Source: Eremophila alpestris peregrina
Lineage: Eukaryota; Chordata; Aves; Passeriformes; Alaudidae
Length of the DNA stretch: 64,000 bases
NCBI GenBank assembly: GCA_009792885.1
Contig: WMCF01000025.1
Coordinates: forward strand, 7,363,074 to 7,427,073
Direction: 5' to 3'
Part shown: in pieces, positions 52,975 through 64,000 of the stretch
Layout: each line of letters starts with the position of its first letter
Position numbering within the stretch: the first letter of the stretch is position 1
Notes under the pieces: generated by a model
What the model was told of the DNA's origin: nothing
The model's database searches: none
Seen by the model: the letters and a program-made list of their open reading frames with translations, nothing else
Position numbers and translations under genes: made by a program

Positions 52975-53400
52975 ACATTATAAAGAATCCTAGAGCATCT
53001 CAGGTTTTAGAAAGACTGAAGGGAATATTGGAAACAGTTCGAGAAGAGTGACAAGTGTAATCTGAAGCACACAAAAGCTTCTGTATGAGGAGGAGCTAAA
53101 CAGAGAAGCCTGAAGCCTGGGAAAAAAACGATTGGGAAGGGAATATTGCAGTACTCTGTACAGCCACAAGTGAAGAGGAGAGAAAGAGAGATGTTCTTCT
53201 ATACATCTTCCAATGAAAGCACTAAGAATTAAATTAGTGGATGACTACATTTAAACACATGAAAGCCGACTTCTATAATGCAAATATAAAGCATGGAACT
53301 CCTTGCTCTGAGATTTTGTAGATGTTGCAATTTAAAGGCATTCAGAGGGCAGTCCAAAAAATTCATGGAAGAAAAAATTGAGACTTATAAAGCTCAAAGG
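52975..53400 (+). mobile_element. Probable ancient CR1 fragment
   Basis: Weak matches run in CR1 order: GAAGAGTGACAAGTGTAATC, a TATGAGGAGGAGCTAAACAG block, then AACTCCTTGCTCTGAGATTT and AAAAAATTCATGGAAGAAAA near the 3' end. Strongly diverged; boundaries approximate. Confidence 0.4.
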
Positions 53401-53420
53401 TAATATACATCAAGATGATG

Positions 53421-53545
53421 TCACAGAATCATAGAATTGTTCAGGTTGGAAAAAACCCTCAAGATCATTGATCCCCACCATTAACCCAGCACTGCCAAGT
53501 TCACCACTAAACCACATCCCCAAGTGCTGCATCTACACATCCTAA
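53421..53545 (-). mobile_element. CR1 LINE 3' fragment, same subfamily as 46.9 and 50.4 kb
   Basis: Reverse-complement CR1: TCACAGAATCATAGAATTGT, CAGGTTGGAAAAAACCCTCA, TTAACCCAGCACTGCCAAGT (53,481-53,500), CCACTAAACCACATCCCCAA. Confidence 0.88.
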
Positions 53546-56500
53546 ATCAGTGGAGACTGGGAAAACATAGCCAGTCAGTCAGCTGTGTAGTGCTACACTG
53601 TTCTGAGGAGCAATTTTCTCTGCCTGAAAATCCTTTCCTTAGGCCTTGTGTTCCTCAAATACTGATAAAAGGTAACAGCAACAGCAATATTTCCATGGCA
53701 AGCTTTGTAATGGATTCTATGACAAATTTTGGAGCCAAAAAGATGAGAGAAAAAAAGAGGTTTACTAATGACTTCCTTTCTTTTGCTTTCACCATGATCT
53801 CAGTGAGTTCCAACATGTATTCCTAAGGGTTCTTTCCCCTCCACTCAATCTAAGTACAGCATCTAAGCTGAGCAGCAAGTTTGATTTTTCTTGGAATCAT
53901 AAAGCTCTGCAACCCTGAGTATCAGCCTCTAGAGAGGAAAGAGGTTACATGTACACAGAGCAACTTTAGGAAGTCCATTCATACAAAAGCAGAAAATCTG
54001 TCCAAGGAAACAGCATATCTGTGAAGCTACATGTCTTCTGCAGTGTGCTGCATAAGCCAAGAAACTCCCAGGCTTGTAAAAAGCAATGTCACACAGTTTA
54101 TGCCTAAGGTCTCTGAAAGAAGAAATATTGTTGGGTTTCTTTAACCATACTTCTCTTCAAGAGGATTTGCTGTATCACTGAATCCATCTTTTGTTTTATT
54201 GAGTAGCAGATGCCTATTCAATTACTCATTTAAGTATTGTAACCTAATAAGTGATGACCGTAAATTATATTAAATAATCTTAGACCGAGTGACATCTGCT
54301 GTTTGATTAGAGATCAATTGAAACCATTTTTATCTGCTGAACTTCTTGGGTTTTACGCTTTGACCAAATCAAAGAATGTCTCAAAAAAGTATAGGTCAAA
54401 TGCAATTAAATAGTAGGTAATAGTCTATTATTGAAAATGTAGTAATACTTTAAAACAAGTAATTACCTTGAAGATGGAATTTCTCATATATTTAAACGAA
54501 AATCTCTTACTTTAGCAGTGTGTTTCTAAGACAATCAAGGGTAAAATATTTTCTCTACAAAAATGGGACCTACCTGTGATTTCAAAGACAATTATAAACT
54601 TCTGTTTGTTTACTGACAAGGACTTAAAATCTCCATGATGGTACAGAAGTGGCTTGGTATAGGGCATTACACTTATATAGACACAGGAATTTTGAATCCC
54701 TTGTAACACTCCAAACAAAAGTTTATGAATGTCAACAATTATCATGAAGAATAAATGCTATTTTTTTTTTTGCTGCAGAAATTATATAAATATGACCCAA
54801 GTAACTTATTAAATAGTGCAGCATGACACTAATTTGAATTACCTTTTCCCAGATTATATACAAAAGTAGCTGTGTCTTCCTTTAAGGAATATTTGGATAA
54901 ATTTGTTTAATATAATGAAATTGCAAACAGCAAGTGAAGTAGAGTCAGGTCAGGTCAGGTCTGTAGGAAATTTTAAGTGCCATTCCTTAGCACACAAAGG
55001 GACTTTTCTTCCAAGAGAGGAGAAAGGATTGTTTTGGAAATCTTCATGCTGTTCAGAAAGGTGTTTCTTTTTTACTGTCTGCATTACATCTTGTTGAGAC
55101 TAAATACAATCTAGTTCTCAGTATGAAATATGCCACAATACAGAAAATACAGATTCCTGATTTAAGAGCACTACAAGAGCTGTTACAGAAGTATCCTTTA
55201 ATATGTGCTCACTTCTGCATTGCTTTAATTAACAAAATACACAGAAGGATCTTAAGCATATGGAAGTAATTGAAATACATGCAGCAAGTAGAGCTGTCTC
55301 AGAGCAGGGCAAATACTCGTGTCACCTTGGCTCTCTGCTCTGCAGAGCTGGAAGGACATCTGGCACCTGCCCAGAAATGCTGCAGCTATTAATCATAGTA
55401 GAGTAAGAAATGACTTTGTGTTGAAATATGAGTATCCAGAAATATTCTTGGCAGGGATATGTCTCTATTATGAACTTGCTGTTAGACTGAATGTTTGGAA
55501 CGCTTCTTACACATTTTTTAAGTCTTTGTTTATAGAATCCACCTTGTAAATACATTTATTTAGCAAGGTTCCAGTAAAACTACAAGTCCAGTGAGTAGTT
55601 TCTAAATGATCTAGCTAAAATCTCAAAGATCACTTAGGGCAAAAAGAAGTGGATTGCACGGTTTATTTCTGGGATCAGAGGAGAGTCAGAGATGAGATTA
55701 TAGAGTACCTGGGGTAACTGCTAGAATCACACAGTAAGCACTTTCAATTTACTTGGGAACTGCATTCACCGAAGACAGCAATTTATAAAAACATCACAAT
55801 ATGAAATATTTGGGAAATTGTCAAGCAATTCCCACCACTTAGCAGTTCATCCAACTGAATTAGAAAGGTCAGTCACTGAAACCCAAACTGCTCTGCCTAG
55901 CATGACTTTTTTGCCATCAAGAGACTCTCTTCTGAGTGGTATGAGAGAAACAGATTGTCTCAGACACACTGGTGATTAATCTTATGCTGAGAACTGGCTA
56001 ACAATGACAGTGCCTTGATCTGCATGGAAAAAAAACAAATTAACAAGAGCTATAGGTTGGACAAACCAACAGCTGAGCAGCATCCAACTCCTGTAGCAGC
56101 TATGTCTGTCCCTGTCAGACTGCACAGCTCTGCATTGCTTGATCTTCACGAGGTTTAAGCAAAAAATGTTTCAAGGACAGGGGAAGGCTGGGCCCCCAAC
56201 TGTTTCTCCTTCCAGCAAAAAAAGGGACAGAGAGGATGCCGGGCCTTAACAGGTTGCAGCAAAATCCTGAGCACCTTATTGATTAATTTCTTTCTGTGCC
56301 TGAGCAAAAGAATTTTACACTTGACTTTGTTTATCCTAAATGGAGTATAGGAGCACACACTCTATTTTAAAGAACTGTGTACTGAGCAGCATTATCTAGC
56401 ATCTTCTCATCTCACAATGTACATAATAAAGATGATTGTTAAAAAATAATTACCGGTAATTACATATTCCCTATTATCTCCAAAATCTTATTCATCTTAC

Positions 56501-57567
56501 TAAAAATTCAAGGATGCACTTGAAACCTGTATGGCTTCAAACTTTCCTCTGACATAATTAAAGGGTAGCAAAAATCTATTTTAAAAGCTGTGCTGCCTGG
56601 CTGATGTTGTTTTAATGTTACCCTTAAATAAAATTTCATCTCACCTCCAACCATGAAATCCAGGTTAGAGTGGGAAAGCAGAAAGATCTAACAGTCTCCT
56701 TTACCAAATACCTTGAAGGTTATCATCAAACAAAGCACACATGACGATAATTCAGACATGTGCTCCTTTTTGGGGAACCAATTAACAAGTGAGAAAAATT
56801 ATGTTGGATTTTTCTGTTCCATATGTAATTGAAAAACAGCATTGTTTCTAGCAATTCTCATTCTACATTATAAACTCAGATGCACTCATTCTGGCCACCC
56901 TCTCTTCTCTGAGACAAACACTGTTTACAACAGTTACCTCTCTTGAATATTATGCTAAATATGGACAGTTGCAGCAATGGCAATATTTTGCATCACTAGC
57001 CCAGAAACATAATTGAAGCAGACATAAAATAAGAAGGTATCAAAAAGCTGAAACAGAAGCTGAGCAGAACATGAAACCTGATGATTTAACTGAGAGGTTT
57101 TTTTTTCTGGGTAGTTTTTATTTATTTTTATTCCTAATGTATATATCCACCACCCAAAAAAAAGTTTTCTTAGACAGATTCCTCACAAAACAAAGACAGC
57201 TGAGATTTCATGATGATGTGACCTAATATTTTTCCCTAATCCTCCATCTCCAGTAACTATCCCAGTCACCATTTTTACCACAGCCACCTAGATACCCAGG
57301 GAAAGCATGTGATCCATGCTTTGGCTGTAGATCACCTGTCTGAGCTGGGGAAGCCTCAAACCTTCTCATCAGCAGGCATGGGTGTCAGTGTTATGGTGGT
57401 AGCCATCTTCACTGTGGGTGAAGTACCACCTTGGGTACTTAATTCATTAACTAATAACAACAATAAATCAATACACTTATACAGAGCAGATATTTCACAC
57501 ATTTTCAGGGCCTGTGGGCTGTGGAGCTGCTTATCCCTCATAGCTCTTTAACTCCAATCTAATCCCT
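53546..57567. other. Gene-free AT-rich sequence
   Basis: No gene or transposon recognised in 4 kb. Confidence 0.55.
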
Positions 57568-57810
57568 GGACAAACAGCAATGGCTTCTGAGAGTGGGCAG
57601 CAAGTTTAGGTGAGGTATTAGGAAGAAATCTTTCACTGTGAGAGTGGTGAAACACTGGAATGGGTTGTCCTGAGAGGATATGAATGCCCATGTCTGGAAA
57701 TGCTCAAGGCCAGGCTGGAGAAGGCTTTGAGCAACTCCCCCCTGGCATGGGAATTGAAACTAGATAATCTTTAAGGTCCTTTCCAATGCAAACTATTCTG
57801 TGATTCTATG
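57568..57810 (+). mobile_element. CR1 LINE 3' fragment
   Basis: Sense CR1: AGGTGAGGTATTAGGAAGAA, CACTGTGAGAGTGGTGAAAC, AATGCTCAAGGCCAGGCTGG, AACTAGATAATCTTTAAGGT and the TTCTGTGATTCTATGAA end, so the 3' terminus is complete. Confidence 0.93.
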
Positions 57811-59069
57811 AATCCATGAGATATGAGTAAGACTTCTTGGAAGCACCAGTTTAAAGAGTCCTACTCCACCAAATCTGACACACAAGCTGGTGTCAGTGGT
57901 AGGTGACAGAATACTCCAGGATCCAGACCAGTATCTACAGGCCTCTTGCCTCCTAAATGTTCTCTCAACTATCATTTAAATACAGTTTCCCCTGCCTGCT
58001 GTCAGCAAACAATTTTGCTCTTAAGCTCCTTTTCTGACTACATTATACACACACAAAAAATCCTCTTTACCCTTTTTACTTGTGTCCTATATTCATCCTG
58101 CTTGGCAGTCACAGGCCTTGCTCCAACAGCTCCTAGGGACCCAGGGCAATCCAGGATGAGCAAACACAAACATGAAGCACCTCTTCCTTGTCACTCTTCT
58201 CTTCCAAGTTCATACAGTAAAACTGTGAAGGTGAAAGTGATTAGGGGTGGAACAAATACAAGAAAAACCAGGCGTACAGGGCAGGGTAACATCAGGCAGC
58301 AATTAGATTAACTTAGACTGGTAGGTAACGAATTTTAAAAGGAACACCTTGTTTTCTGGTTTTGTTTTTGCTCTTGCTATGTCAAAGTTTGGTGGTACTT
58401 GGCATCACCTGCTTCAGGCAGGTAACTAAGCACTGACAGTGCTTCAGGTGTGCAAGCTATGCCACCAATAACTCCAAACATGCCTAAATCCCTGGTAAGT
58501 CTTTAGCACACTAGGCAGGCCTGCTATGGAGCACATCACACAGTGCTATTTTGGAGCGCCTGCCCAAAACCATTCCATTTAGCAACCAGAAAATAGTTAA
58601 AGTAATAAAATAATTTGCAGATGCAAAAAGTCAAGACAGATCTGGGAGAATAAACATAAGCACAAAGGGCTCCAGCTTCACAAATACTTAAGGCCAAAAG
58701 GGCTCCTCCTGCTCCCACTGCAAACCCAGTGTATCCCACAAACCTCCAAGCCCTGGGTATCCTGTTCCATACTGGGACTCCCTTATGTATGAACAGCTAC
58801 AGATGCTACAGATGAGCACACAGCTAACCAGGACTCCAGGAGACAATTGCTGATAGCCAGAATCGCCTGTTTCAGGTACTAAAATGGAAGTTTTCATCAT
58901 AAAACCAAAATACCAAGCTGACACCACCTTCAGACATAAAATTTTAAGAGCTGAGTTTTGATACACATTTCATTTCTATCCATGTGGAACTAAGGACTAT
59001 GCTATTTTTTCACAGCTTTCAGTTCACACTCCAAAGCAAAGCATACAAAAGAAAAACGTCAGGATTTAG
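57811..59069. other. Gene-free sequence downstream of MED10
   Basis: No feature recognised between the CR1 copy and the inferred MED10 3' end. Confidence 0.55.
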
Positions 59070-59792
59070 ATTATTTTTCAAATTTTTATTCAACAACCTG
59101 CTTGCAGAAAATGAATAAACAAAAGCTTACATTAAATACTGTACAAAATATTGAAGTAGGAGAGGAGCTAGTCCCCAGGTATGCTCACTTTTTATATCCT
59201 CAGCCATCTGCACTGCAGCTCCCAGAACAAAACAAGATCTGAAGGTTTTCCTGGCTGCAACTAATTATGACACATGAGAACTGCAGCCCTTGACAGGTTC
59301 CTGCTCAGTAGAATTTGGCAAGACAAAAGCAGTCAACTGCTCGTACAGCAGTAAAAAAAACAAAAACCCTGAAGTTTACAAATCAAAAATAATCAAGTGT
59401 AATAAATGCATTTCTCTTAAAAAACAGATGAGCCCACAGTCCTGAGGCACACTTTTCAGAAGACAAAAAAACCCATGTTTTTCTGCTATGGAAATGCACT
59501 TTGTGGGAAATGCTCTGCACTGATGACCTGTAGGCAATTACATTTCTAAACCCTTCAGGAAAGAAAAGCAGATTACCATAGGAAGTTTCAACCACAATCA
59601 CTGAGTAGAAGTCTTCAGAAAGATTCAGTATCTTCAGACCAGAACCATGAACAACCATCAAGCTCCTTTACAGTCACCACTGCCATTTTTAGTACAGCTG
59701 TTAGGAGGGCTTGGATTCCCTCTCTCTCCAATCAATGTTTTTATAAGGTGGTGTCAGTTTATGGGGCATTTTTACAGCTATCGAAGGCCAAC
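59070..59792 (-). other. MED10: MED10 3' UTR (3' end approximate)
   Basis: This is sequence between the MED10 stop codon and the first good poly(A) signal downstream on the minus strand, about 0.7 kb, with no repeat recognised. The 3' boundary is inferred from the signal at 59085-59090 and a T-rich stretch just beyond it. No transcript evidence is available, so an earlier or later end is possible. Confidence 0.6.
59085..59090 (-). terminator. Candidate MED10 polyadenylation signal AATAAA
   Basis: The minus strand reads AATAAA, followed within about 40 bases by a T-rich segment, as expected for a vertebrate cleavage and polyadenylation site. It is the first exact hexamer I found downstream of the MED10 stop codon. 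Confidence 0.6.
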
Positions 59793-62700
59793 TTAAGGAG
59801 GAGGATCTTCTCCTCTAATAGCTTTGTACTTTGCCATATCTTCTGGGAACACCTTTGTCAGTTCTTGAATTAACAGGCTTTTAAATTTCTGAAAAGAGAA
59901 AAAAATGTGTATCCATGATCTGGACAATTTATTTAGATTTCATCAAGCAATGTTACCTGATGAACAGAAATGTTTGTACCCAACACACCTCTCAGTGAAC
60001 TGAAGTACCCAAAAAACCCCAAAACCGCACAAGCAAAGAAAGTTATATTTACAAAATCCACAGAAAATGTCCAAGTGAAATCCACAAGGAATGCACCAGG
60101 CAAACTAAAATGTCCTTGAATTCCCAAAAATTCACTTGCATTTTCTCCTAAGAAATACAAAGCAGTTGGACCTGTCTAGCAAACTCTGGTGCACCAATAT
60201 CTGCCTGACCTTATTAAGGAAAGCTGATTAAGGACATGTCCTCTTGATTTGATATGGAATCCACTCCAAAAAAGCAACTCACACCTGCCATAGAAGTACA
60301 CAATTTCCCAAGCACAGAGCAAAGAAAGAGAAGCTCAGGACTTATCTCCACATGTCTACATTCTGCAGTTCAACTTGCCATCCTCCACACTAAATTCAGC
60401 CAAACAAAGAACATTCTCAGAACTCACTAAACTTCACTTTCTGATTGTGTTTTTCTGCAGGAGTTAAACAGTATCACAGAATGCTTAGGTTCATACTAAA
60501 TGAAAGTACAAGTTCAGAAACCCCTAAACACTGGCATGCATTTTCACTAATTTTATAAAGATTAACTGATGATTATACAGCACATTTAACATTTTAACCC
60601 TCTACTATCCATTCAAGACTGGAATGGATTCAAGACTTTTGTTTTGCTTATTTCTAAGTTTGCACACAGCAAAATTACACACCTGCCAAAAAAACAAGTA
60701 AAATATCTCTACTGCTACATGTAGTTTTAACCTCTATAAAATCACAGTGAAAGCTGCATCCTCAAATATGGGATGAACTACAGGTTTCCTTTCCTCAACA
60801 GGATATATCAACATCAATTAAGATAAAAGGATGCAGAGCAATTTCTAACACAAATCCCATAATAACAGACATTAATAACTGCACAAGTGAAAAATACCCA
60901 CACATTTACAAAAAAGTAAAAACTTATCAAATACATGATTGCATTCTACCTCCATTAATTCTGGTTTACCTTCATAGTGTCAATTTTCCCTTTCACTTGC
61001 TCATTTTTAGCCAAAGCTCGCTCCAGACACTCTTTGGTGTAAAGCTGAGGGTTGCGGCCTTGATCGATGTATCTGAGAATAGAAAAGACACTACTAAATG
61101 ATCATATTCCTACCAGGATGCTCTCCAAGGTACAGAATCACTCATCTTGCTGTCTTTTTCTTTCTCCTGCTATCCAAAATGTGCATTTAAAAATCCCACC
61201 ACAGTTAAACTCAGCCATTTCCAAAAGGCAGCTCAAGGATGAGGCCATGGCCAGCAAACCTCAGTTTCCAGAAAGCCTGGAGAGCTTTGAACAAAGTATT
61301 AAAAGCACATACACAAAAAATATATATATATCTACCAGCTCCTCACAGGCAATAAGCACAGATGCTCAAATGAGGTTGGCCTTTTTCCAAGCAACTGAGA
61401 AGGCACAAACCAGGAAGTGGCCTAGTTAGGACATGGTGAGCATTAAGCACACGGGAATATGGCACCCAGCAAATGAAGGATGAGGAGGAGCTGCACATAC
61501 CACAGGAAAGAGTAAAAAATGAACACTACTGTATCAGCAAACCTATGTGCAATTTTGTTCTGCAACACAATTCCTGGCAAAGGGAAACTCGCTAGAGAGA
61601 ACATTTAAGGGAGTCATCACAAATTTACAGCTGGAGTAAAAGCCCAACTGAAAAAAGTCGTGTACAGCCAGTAACACACTGGAGTACAGCAGACCAGTAA
61701 CATCTGGACTTACAATAAACACTAGTAAATTAACTTGTCAGCTGTATCACAAAAGCTCTCTAGTATAGCTCTTCCTCTATGTTCATTTTTTTTTAATGTT
61801 CCAGTTCTCTGCCAGACTGCCACTCCTGAAACCAAACACCTGAGGAATGACTTTATTTTCACTTGCAACTTTAAATCTTGTCCCTGATCTAGTGCAAAAG
61901 TCTATTTTTAAAAATGAAAGGTGATGTACTAAAGGGGTGCTCCTGTCCATGGCAGGGGTGTTAGAACCAGATTTTCTTGAAGGTCCTTTCTAATCTAACC
62001 CATTCTGTGATGTTATGAAATAACTAAATTCGGCAGAATTAATGGTACTGGCAACATACGTAGAAGTCCAAAAAAAATCTGAAAGCCCAGGCTGGACAGG
62101 GCTCTGAGCAACTTAACTAGTAGGTGGCATCCCTGCCCACGGAGAGGGAACTGGAACTAGATGAGCTTTAAGGTCCTTTCGAACACAAAGTGTCCCGTGG
62201 TTCTATGAAGACAGGCGTATCTTTTATCCCTTCCCCTACCTTTCTGCCTTCTCGCAGGCAGGAGGTATTTCTGACCCCTTTCTGCCTGCTCACGTTCTCA
62301 TGAGGCACTCAGAAGGACCGGGTTAGAGACAAGCAGCCCTCGGCCAAAATACCCACTGCCAAGTAGCTGCCAAGTCAGGCTACCTCGAGTCACCGCCCGC
62401 AGCACCTCCCTTTCCAGGCGCACACAGACTTACTCAAAAACTTCCAAGGGCACGCTGATATCGTGAAGCTGCTGCCGGCATTTATCGATATCCTGCAAGC
62501 CCGTCACCATGAAATTCCTGTTGGGAAGAAAAAGGGGTCAGGTTTAGCCGATTTTGGGGTGGCTGCGCTGCCCCTGACGGTGGGTGAGAGGCCAGCGATA
62601 CCCGGACAGCGAGAGAGAGCCCTGAGGCACCACCCTGGGCCTGGAGGAGGAGAAGGCCCCGCAGCCCAGCCCAGCCCAGCCCGGGCCCGCCCCCGACAAC

Positions 62701-62832
62701 GGCCCCTCACAGTTTCTGATTGAGCCCCGTCTGGCTGCTGGGCTGGAAGTCGCTGACGATGATGCCGAGCTGCCTGATGTTCTCCACGAACTTCTCCAGG
62801 TGCTCCTCCAGGGAGTCGAACTTCTCCGCCAT
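59793..62832 (-). CDS. MED10: Mediator of RNA polymerase II transcription subunit 10 (four coding exons)
   Basis: MED10 is a subunit of the middle module of Mediator, the nuclear coactivator that links transcription factors to RNA polymerase II. Coding exons on the minus strand are 62711-62832 (residues 1-40 plus two bases of codon 41), 62434-62517 (to residue 68 plus two bases), 60970-61072 (to residue 103) and 59793-59888 (104-134, stop TAA). All junctions read GT at the donor and AG at the acceptor, and the frame closes exactly. The product is 134 aa; the human protein is 135. The N-terminus MAEKFDSLEEHLEKFVENIR, the EYIDQGRNPQLYTKECLERA block from the exon 2/3 junction, and the C-terminal PEDMAKYKAIRGED are diagnostic of MED10. 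The start ATG has a strong Kozak context (G at -3 and +4); an in-frame ATG farther upstream lies in CpG-island sequence with no MED10 similarity. The tail ends in PPP rather than the human HPPS, and residue 44 is Met where I recall Ile in human. Introns are 193, 1361 and 1081 bp. Identification is very secure. Confidence 0.97.
59889..60969 (-). other. MED10 intron 3
   Basis: AT-rich intron of 1081 bp, donor GTAAAC after the residue-103 Lys codon, acceptor TTTTCAG. No transposon recognised inside. Confidence 0.9.
61926..62018 (+). mobile_element. CR1 LINE 3' tail fragment in MED10 intron 2
   Basis: This contains the CR1 3'-end signature: a GGCAGGGGTGTTAGAACCAG-like stretch, then AAGGTCCTTTC and a TTCTGTGATGTTATGA ending. 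It lies in MED10 intron 2, antisense to the gene. Confidence 0.85.
62081..62209 (+). mobile_element. CR1 LINE 3' tail fragment in MED10 intron 2 (second copy)
   Basis: The text from CAGGCTGGACAGGGCTCTGA through GGAACTGGAACTAGATGAGC to a TTCTATGA end matches the last ~130 bp of CR1. It is a separate insertion about 60 bp from the neighbouring CR1 tail and in the same orientation. Confidence 0.88.
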
Positions 62833-63070
62833 CGCCGCCGCCTTCCCCGCGCCGCGCCACTTCCGCTGGCGGGCGCCTGCGCGGGAGGGAGGCGCGAGGC
62901 CGCGTGGCCACGCCCCCGGCACGAGCCGCGCTCCCCTGCCCGCACGCGCCGTGCTGTCCCGGCTCCCGCGCCCGGCGCGTGAGGGGAAAGGGGACGGCGC
63001 CGGTTCAGCGACCGCAGCCCGACATCGAACGTGTCCTGTGTCTGCCACCCCTGAGCCCTCTGCGCTCTAA
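62540..63070. promoter_or_regulatory. CpG island / MED10 promoter
   Basis: This is the only strongly GC- and CpG-rich segment in the window; the rest is AT-rich or of ordinary composition. It covers MED10 exon 1, part of intron 1 and about 240 bp upstream of the start codon. The density of CG dinucleotides from about 62,830 to 63,010 is typical of an unmethylated housekeeping promoter. No TATA box is visible near the expected start. The island extends well beyond exon 1, so divergent transcription toward the plus strand is possible, but no conserved plus-strand exon is seen. Confidence 0.85.
62857..62866 (-). promoter_or_regulatory. ETS/GABP-type site in MED10 proximal promoter
   Basis: The minus strand reads GCGGAAGTGG, a match to the ETS-family core common in CpG-island housekeeping promoters, 25-34 bp upstream of the MED10 ATG. 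A near-match to an NRF1 palindrome (GCGCCTGCGC on the plus strand) lies just beyond it at 62873-62882. Motif matches only; binding is inferred. Confidence 0.5.
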
Positions 63071-63149
63071 GGAACAGAAGCGGTGACAGGCGGAGGTTCT
63101 ACTTCATAATAAACCCCACACTGGAATCATCTGGGGAATTGCAAAACGT

Positions 63150-63455
63150 AGAAACACAGAACCGCAGAGTGGTTTGGGATGGAAGGGATCATCTAGTTCT
63201 AACTCTGCCTTAGGCAGAGAAACCTCCCACTAGACCAGGTGGCTCCCAGCCCCTTCCAAACCTGGGCTTGAACCCCGCCAGAGATGGGACATGCACAACT
63301 TCTCCGGGCAGCCTGTTCCAGTGCCTCACTACTCTTACAGTAAAGAATGTATTCCTAGTATCCAATCTAAAGGCACCCTCTCTCAGCTTGAGCCCATTAC
63401 TTCTTATTCTATCATGAATCGGACTACATTAAATAATCCAGCTATCAGTCATCCC
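63150..63455 (-). mobile_element. CR1 LINE 3' fragment upstream of MED10
   Basis: Read on the plus strand this is the reverse complement of CR1: a GGTTTGGGATGGAAGGGATC-like start, ACCTCCCACTAGACCAGG, GCAGCCTGTTCCAGTGCC, then degenerating sequence. It begins about 80 bp beyond the CpG island. Confidence 0.88.
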
Positions 63456-63605
63456 TGTGGGAATGTTGTCTGACATGCTTAGACCCCCATGGCACATCGC
63501 AATAACTGTGTTTTACAAATAGCTTGTTTCCAGTATGTCAGTTTTGGGTTGAACCTGAGCAGATCAGTCCAGTAATGTCAGGAGATAACTCATCCACCTC
63601 TGGGG

Positions 63606-64000
63606 TCTCCAGCACATGGAAGGACATGGACCCTTGGAGAGAGTCCAGAGGAGGCCACCAAGTTGATCAGAGGGATGGATGGAGCACCTCTTCTGTGAGG
63701 AAAGGCTGAGGGACTTGGGATTGTTCAGCCTAGAAAAGAGAAGGGGCAACCTAATTACAGCCTTCCAGTACTTGTTGGCAGTCTACAAAAAAGATGGAGA
63801 GGGACTTTTCACAGGAACATGCAGTGACAGGATGAGGGGGAATGGCTTCAAACTGAAAGACAGTAGGATTTGAATCAATATTAGAAATAAATTCTTTATT
63901 TCTAATAAAGACATAGTGAGACACTGTAAAAGGTTGCCCAGAGAAGCCGTGGATGTCTCATCCCTGGAAGTGTTCAAGACCAGGCTGGATGGGGCTCTGA
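63606..64000 (+). mobile_element. CR1 LINE fragment running off the window end
   Basis: Sense CR1 with the GAGTCCAGAGGAGGCCACCA, TTGTTCAGCCTAGAAAAGAG, TGGAGAGGGACTTTTCACAG and TTGCCCAGAGAAGCCGTGG blocks in order. The copy is cut by the window edge before its 3' tail. Together with the copy at 63,150-63,455 it forms a head-to-head pair upstream of MED10. Confidence 0.9.

Larger units (their letters stand above)
61073..62433 (-). other. MED10 intron 2
   Basis: Intron of 1361 bp, donor GTAAGT, acceptor ATTCTCAG. It carries two short antisense CR1 tails near its 5' part. Confidence 0.93.

Noticed and set aside
62463..63086. Plus-strand and alternative minus-strand frames in the CpG island (up to 135 codons)
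   Set aside because: GC-rich DNA is stop-poor. Only the frame containing MAEKF continues through proper splice junctions into MED10.
1..64000. CRISPR arrays, rRNA, operons or bacterial genes
   Set aside because: None seen. The sequence is vertebrate, with introns and CR1 elements.

Overview
The window looks like nuclear DNA from a bird, most likely a passerine or another neoavian species. Three things point there: many CR1 LINE fragments from several subfamilies, mostly 5'-truncated or internally deleted; a solo endogenous-retrovirus LTR of a type I recall as common in bird genomes; and a compact four-exon vertebrate gene whose protein is almost identical to Mediator subunit 10. No bacterial, viral-genome, CRISPR or operon-like features are present. 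Species assignment is inference, because no database could be searched.

Layout. Positions 1 to about 59,060 hold no protein-coding gene I can support. This is gene-desert sequence made of unique AT-rich DNA, at least 15 recognisable CR1 fragments on both strands, one solo LTR (34,931-35,519), a probable second retroviral relic near 45 kb that shares a leader-like segment with sequence at 1.8 kb, an unresolved (TTCTTTC)n microsatellite containing an 85-N assembly gap (2,011-2,095), and several homopolymer or AT-rich tracts. A 365-codon open frame at 11.3-12.4 kb is the longest unexplained frame, but it lacks good coding evidence.

Positions about 59,070-62,870 hold MED10 on the minus strand. 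It has four coding exons with canonical GT/AG junctions and 134 codons, a roughly 0.7-kb 3' UTR ending in an AATAAA signal, and a CpG-island promoter (about 62,540-63,070) with an ETS-type site just upstream of the ATG. Two CR1 tails lie in intron 2. Upstream of the promoter are two opposed CR1 copies, the last running off the window end.

Functionally there is one gene: MED10, a subunit of the middle module of the RNA polymerase II Mediator complex. The long gene-free flank on its 3' side agrees with what I recall of the human locus at 5p15, where MED10 borders a large gene-poor interval toward ICE1/ADAMTS16. The gene-free interval may carry regulatory elements, but these cannot be called from a single sequence.
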